From contig JAMCWV010000109.1 in assembly GCA_023481025.1 (NCBI GenBank), positions 1 to 8,038 of the forward strand: 8,038 nt of DNA, read 5' to 3'. Shown piece after piece: positions 5,691 through 8,038 of this stretch. The notes below the pieces were generated by a model. It was not told the origin of the DNA, searched no databases, and worked only from the letters and a program-made list of their open reading frames with translations. The DNA comes from Gammaproteobacteria bacterium. GTDB taxonomy: Bacteria > Pseudomonadota > Gammaproteobacteria > Enterobacterales > Alteromonadaceae. A program made the position numbers and the translations under genes. Numbering within the stretch: position 1 is the first letter of the stretch; each line of letters starts with the position of its first letter.

Positions 5691-6854
5691 TTAAGTGCGG
5701 TCGCGCAAGAAGGTGTATGGTGCTCCAACACTGACAGCGAATACGCGCCGTTCTGCATCTGGACGATAAATACCATTGCTCGCTGCCGCCCGCACTCGGC
5801 GTGCATCGGCTGAGTTCTTCCAACGGACAATTTCTCCTGCGGCTGTAGTCATCGATGGCGTGACTTCAGCGACGCCTAGTGGTGTCACAAAGCCCGCTTC
5901 ATATTCGAAAATAATCATGGTTTCGTTTGGCAACACACCCGCATTCTGGCCGCGATCCAAGCTAATCTGGTCACCGCGAATGCCCACCACTTGTGCCGTT
6001 GCTGGCATTTCCGCCAACATCCGTGTCAGTAGAATATCGATACCACGCGAGGCCATATCATTCAGTATTGAATTGACATGCGCGCTATCGAAGTAACGAA
6101 AACCACTGACATAACGATCGTTAGCCGTCACGTATTCGAGACGGCGTCGATCGCGAACATCGGCAGACTCGACCCGCACCTTACCTAAATTCGGATAAGC
6201 CATTAGTTCACGGGTAAACGGATTCAACACTGACGCGGTAATCTCAAGGCCATAATCCATCCACCCGGTAATACTTCCTTGGTTTTTAACCGACCGCAAG
6301 GTATCGAGTTTCACGACAAAGTCAGGAGCCAAGATTCGTTGCTCACTGTGACGCTGACGAAACGCCTCTTCACCTTGTTGCTGTCGGAAAGTTTCAAATT
6401 CCTGGCTGACCACTTGGTCATCACGCGTCACAATGCGGAAGCGATTAATGCCAGCAAACTGATTCTCCAGCATGTTCAATAAATTGCGTGTGTCGAACTC
6501 ACGTACGGCATCGACTCCAAAACCCTCGCCTTCGACCATAGCTGAATCAAAATACATGCGCACGATCGGACGATAGAGCGGGCAATTTGGATGTTCGTTC
6601 TGAACATCAAAGGTACAAAAATCTAAGCCCTGTGTATTAAAATAATTGGGAACTCGAATATCAGCGTCACGAAAATCAAATGCACGTCGAGCAATCGATG
6701 CTGATGACGGATCCGATGTCGCGTCGACACGTCGTGTTTGTTCCGCTGGCTGCGCACTGCATCCGGCTAATGTTAAAGCCCCTACCACGATCGCTAAACC
6801 GAGCGGTGCGCTGGCGCGGCGCCAAGTTGAAGGTTTTAGGTTGTGATTACTCAT
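5691..6854 (-). CDS. CsgG/FlgT-like lipoprotein of unknown function
   Basis: This 387-residue lipoprotein has a long basic N-region (1-18), a hydrophobic core and the lipobox LAGC with Cys32. Ser at +2 suggests outer-membrane sorting. Residues about 95-275 look like the alternating strand/helix fold seen in CsgG-type and LpoB-type proteins: IVRMYFDSA (97-105), a helix RNLLNMLENQF (123-133), RFRIVTRDD (138-146), LAPDFVVKLDTL (175-186), GLEITASVLNPFTREL (202-217), VRVES (226-230) and a helix NSILNDMASRGIDILL (261-276). The tail is a small strand-rich domain, VVGIRGDQISLDRGQNAGV (289-307), reminiscent of the FlgT C-terminal domain (nucleic-acid-like/SH3-like barrel). Cys80 and Cys91 are the only cysteines after Cys32 and could form a periplasmic disulfide. 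The ATG at 6854 has GAGG 7 nt upstream. The stop of the upstream lipoprotein gene lies 13 nt before it, so the pair is almost certainly co-translated. The fold assignment is by eye; pore formation is not implied. Confidence 0.6.
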   Translation of the reverse strand: MSNHNLKPSTWRRASAPLGLAIVVGALTLAGCSAQPAEQTRRVDATSDPSSASIARRAFDFRDADIRVPNYFNTQGLDFCTFDVQNEHPNCPLYRPIVRMYFDSAMVEGEGFGVDAVREFDTRNLLNMLENQFAGINRFRIVTRDDQVVSQEFETFRQQQGEEAFRQRHSEQRILAPDFVVKLDTLRSVKNQGSITGWMDYGLEITASVLNPFTRELMAYPNLGKVRVESADVRDRRRLEYVTANDRYVSGFRYFDSAHVNSILNDMASRGIDILLTRMLAEMPATAQVVGIRGDQISLDRGQNAGVLPNETMIIFEYEAGFVTPLGVAEVTPSMTTAAGEIVRWKNSADARRVRAAASNGIYRPDAERRVFAVSVGAPYTFLRDRT

Positions 6855-6867
6855 CGGTACACCTCAT

Positions 6868-7569
6868 TTATCGCTGATTCAGCGCTTCTAAATCGCGTTG
6901 TAAACTGTCTATCGCAGCAATGGTCGCTTGCTCAATTTGAATCAAAGTATTCGCCCGACGGGCTAATTGTAACTGGTCGCGCGCACGTAAAATTGCTAAA
7001 ACAAGGTCGTTATCAGCGGTTCTGCGTCCATGTCCTCCGGTTAACCCGCCTAATACATTGGCTAAAGCAAAAGCAATAACCGCTTCGCGATGTTCCTTAA
7101 GAAGATAGCCACCGACCAATAACTGGGCCGAAATTTCCCCTGCTAACAGGCGATTTTGCTGCTGAATCATCCGTGTCGCCTGCTCGTAAGCCGCCAACTT
7201 CGGTGCTATTTTCTCATTCTCGTTCATTGCTGTGCTGTCGAACTCTGCAACAGCAAGTCGAAATTGTTCAGCGTCTGCCCCCCGATACGCTGTTATAAAC
7301 GCTTGTACATCGCGATGAAACTCCGCTTGAGTCCGGTATTCCTGCATCAGCATCGCTTGGCGCTCGAGAATAGCCGCCGCTATATTCAAAAACTCGTCAA
7401 TACCAGGAGAAATTCGCACCCGCTGGTAACCAACGCGGTCGATTCGAGCACTCAGTTCGGCAATCGCCTTATCACGGTCAATTTGTGCGGCATTATCGGG
7501 TAGTCTGCTTGCGCAGCCACTGAGCAAAGCGATGACAACCAGCCAGTAAAAACAGTTCCATTTCTTCAT
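6868..7569 (-). CDS. Helical lipoprotein of unknown function
   Basis: This is a 233-residue lipoprotein: MKKWNCFYWL, a hydrophobic core, then LSGC with Cys19, and Ala at +2, which fits outer-membrane sorting. The mature protein is predicted almost entirely alpha-helical, with charged Ala/Gln/Glu/Arg-rich stretches at 27-45, 60-140 and 186-233; the last (ARDQLQLARRANTLIQIEQA and on) looks like a coiled coil. Between them lies a more hydrophobic, Gly-rich segment (148-180: LLVGGYLL, AVIAFALANVLGGLTGGHG) that could be an amphipathic hairpin or membrane-touching element. I do not recognise a family. The ATG at 7569 is chosen for its ideal signal peptide; the ribosome site there is weak, and in-frame GTG codons exist upstream (for example at 7665). 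A CATAAT at 7699-7694 could be a -10 element for the operon, but its -35 is poor. It leads directly into the CsgG/FlgT-like gene. Confidence 0.75.
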   Translation of the reverse strand: MKKWNCFYWLVVIALLSGCASRLPDNAAQIDRDKAIAELSARIDRVGYQRVRISPGIDEFLNIAAAILERQAMLMQEYRTQAEFHRDVQAFITAYRGADAEQFRLAVAEFDSTAMNENEKIAPKLAAYEQATRMIQQQNRLLAGEISAQLLVGGYLLKEHREAVIAFALANVLGGLTGGHGRRTADNDLVLAILRARDQLQLARRANTLIQIEQATIAAIDSLQRDLEALNQR

Positions 7570-7764
7570 AGCAGTTCGATTGATTCTCAGCGCCTTAGTT
7601 TCATCGACTTGGAACCCCAAAAGGATTCCTTTCACTCGTTCTACAATACAAAAAAGCGTTAACACTCAACTATCACCGCCACAAAACGCTCTGATTATGA
7701 ATTGCAACATACCCGAGAAAAGTTTAAGAATCTGTCAAAGTTTGTTAGTCCGCTACGAAGCGTA

Positions 7765-8037
7765 TCACTCAAGAAGCCGCAAACACTGGCTGCGGGCGAT
7801 AGAGTCATCGAACGCGCCGGCGTGCAAAGACGACCATTGTGGATGTTGACGGGCGCGCTGCATGAATTCACGAAAACGCTGCGGCTCTTTAAATTCAGCA
7901 TGCTCATCAACCAGTCGCAATGGTGTCACGGCAGCATGGCCTCGGCGCAATAATAATTGCACTAACTGCTGCTGACGCGCTGCCAGCAAACGAATGATTT
8001 CCGGTTGTATATAGACGTCAGCATAGCCCTGAACTGC
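7765..8037 (-). CDS. C-terminal fragment of an unrecognised protein (5' end outside the window)
   Basis: An open minus-strand frame runs in from the right edge and ends at TGA (7767-7765), giving 90 visible residues. It opens with VQGYADVYIQPEIIRLLAAR, followed by a Gln/Leu-rich helix (RQQQLVQLLLRRGHAAV) and a charged helical tail with FKEPQRFREFMQRARQHPQW, ending CLRLLE. There is no signal peptide, membrane segment or catalytic motif in this part. I cannot name the family. The reading frame shows protein-like composition, and the competing open frames on both strands here have unlike, low-complexity translations. The 195-bp gap to the next minus gene contains only a weak 4-bp hairpin (CGCT-TCGT-AGCG, just past the stop), so read-through into the lipoprotein operon is possible. 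Confidence 0.65.
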   Translation of the reverse strand, partial: AVQGYADVYIQPEIIRLLAARQQQLVQLLLRRGHAAVTPLRLVDEHAEFKEPQRFREFMQRARQHPQWSSLHAGAFDDSIARSQCLRLLE

Positions 8038-8038
8038 A

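Noticed and set aside
7702..7953. Plus-strand open frame near the right edge, and a second minus frame at 7695-7910
   Set aside because: Both overlap the minus frame ending at 7765, which is open to the window edge and has more protein-like composition. Neither has a convincing ribosome site.

Overview
The window looks like ordinary chromosomal DNA from a Gram-negative gammaproteobacterium. The protein style and moderate GC content suggest a marine group such as Idiomarina/Pseudidiomarina, but that is an inference from family resemblance and no lineage marker is present. The Gram-negative call is firmer: there is a predicted outer-membrane beta-barrel ending in Phe, and four proteins carry lipoprotein signal peptides. 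I see no rRNA, tRNA, CRISPR array, insertion sequence, integrase or broken gene.

Layout. (1) Positions 3-131 (+) are the 3' end of an unrecognised gene. It converges with, and overlaps by 34 bp, the end of the first minus-strand operon. (2) Positions 2129 down to 98 (-) hold a tight three-gene operon: a YgjP-like metal-dependent hydrolase, a small CC0125/CC1285-type lipoprotein, and a diacylglycerol-kinase-family lipid kinase that starts with TTG. (3) Positions 2259-3611 (+) encode an exported M20D amidohydrolase. (4) A hairpin at 3618-3642 separates it from a convergent, single-gene unit (4839 down to 3658) for a LivJ/AmiC-type substrate-binding lipoprotein. (5) Positions 5046-5606 (+) encode a small outer-membrane beta-barrel protein, divergent from the binding protein. 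(6) A strong bidirectional terminator at 5637-5668 separates it from a two-gene lipoprotein operon (7569 down to 5691): a helical lipoprotein followed by a CsgG/FlgT-like lipoprotein. (7) The minus-strand 3' end of another unrecognised gene runs off the right edge (8037 down to 7765).

The common theme is the cell envelope: six of the seven complete genes other than the YgjP-like enzyme either carry an export signal or, for the lipid kinase, are expected to act on membrane lipid. The amidohydrolase and binding protein could both serve acquisition of amino acids or their derivatives in the periplasm, but they are not co-transcribed and no permease or ATPase gene is nearby. The least explained part, and the best candidate for an undescribed pairing, is the two-lipoprotein operon at 5691-7569. 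Nothing in the window amounts to a clear new defence, mobile or RNA system.
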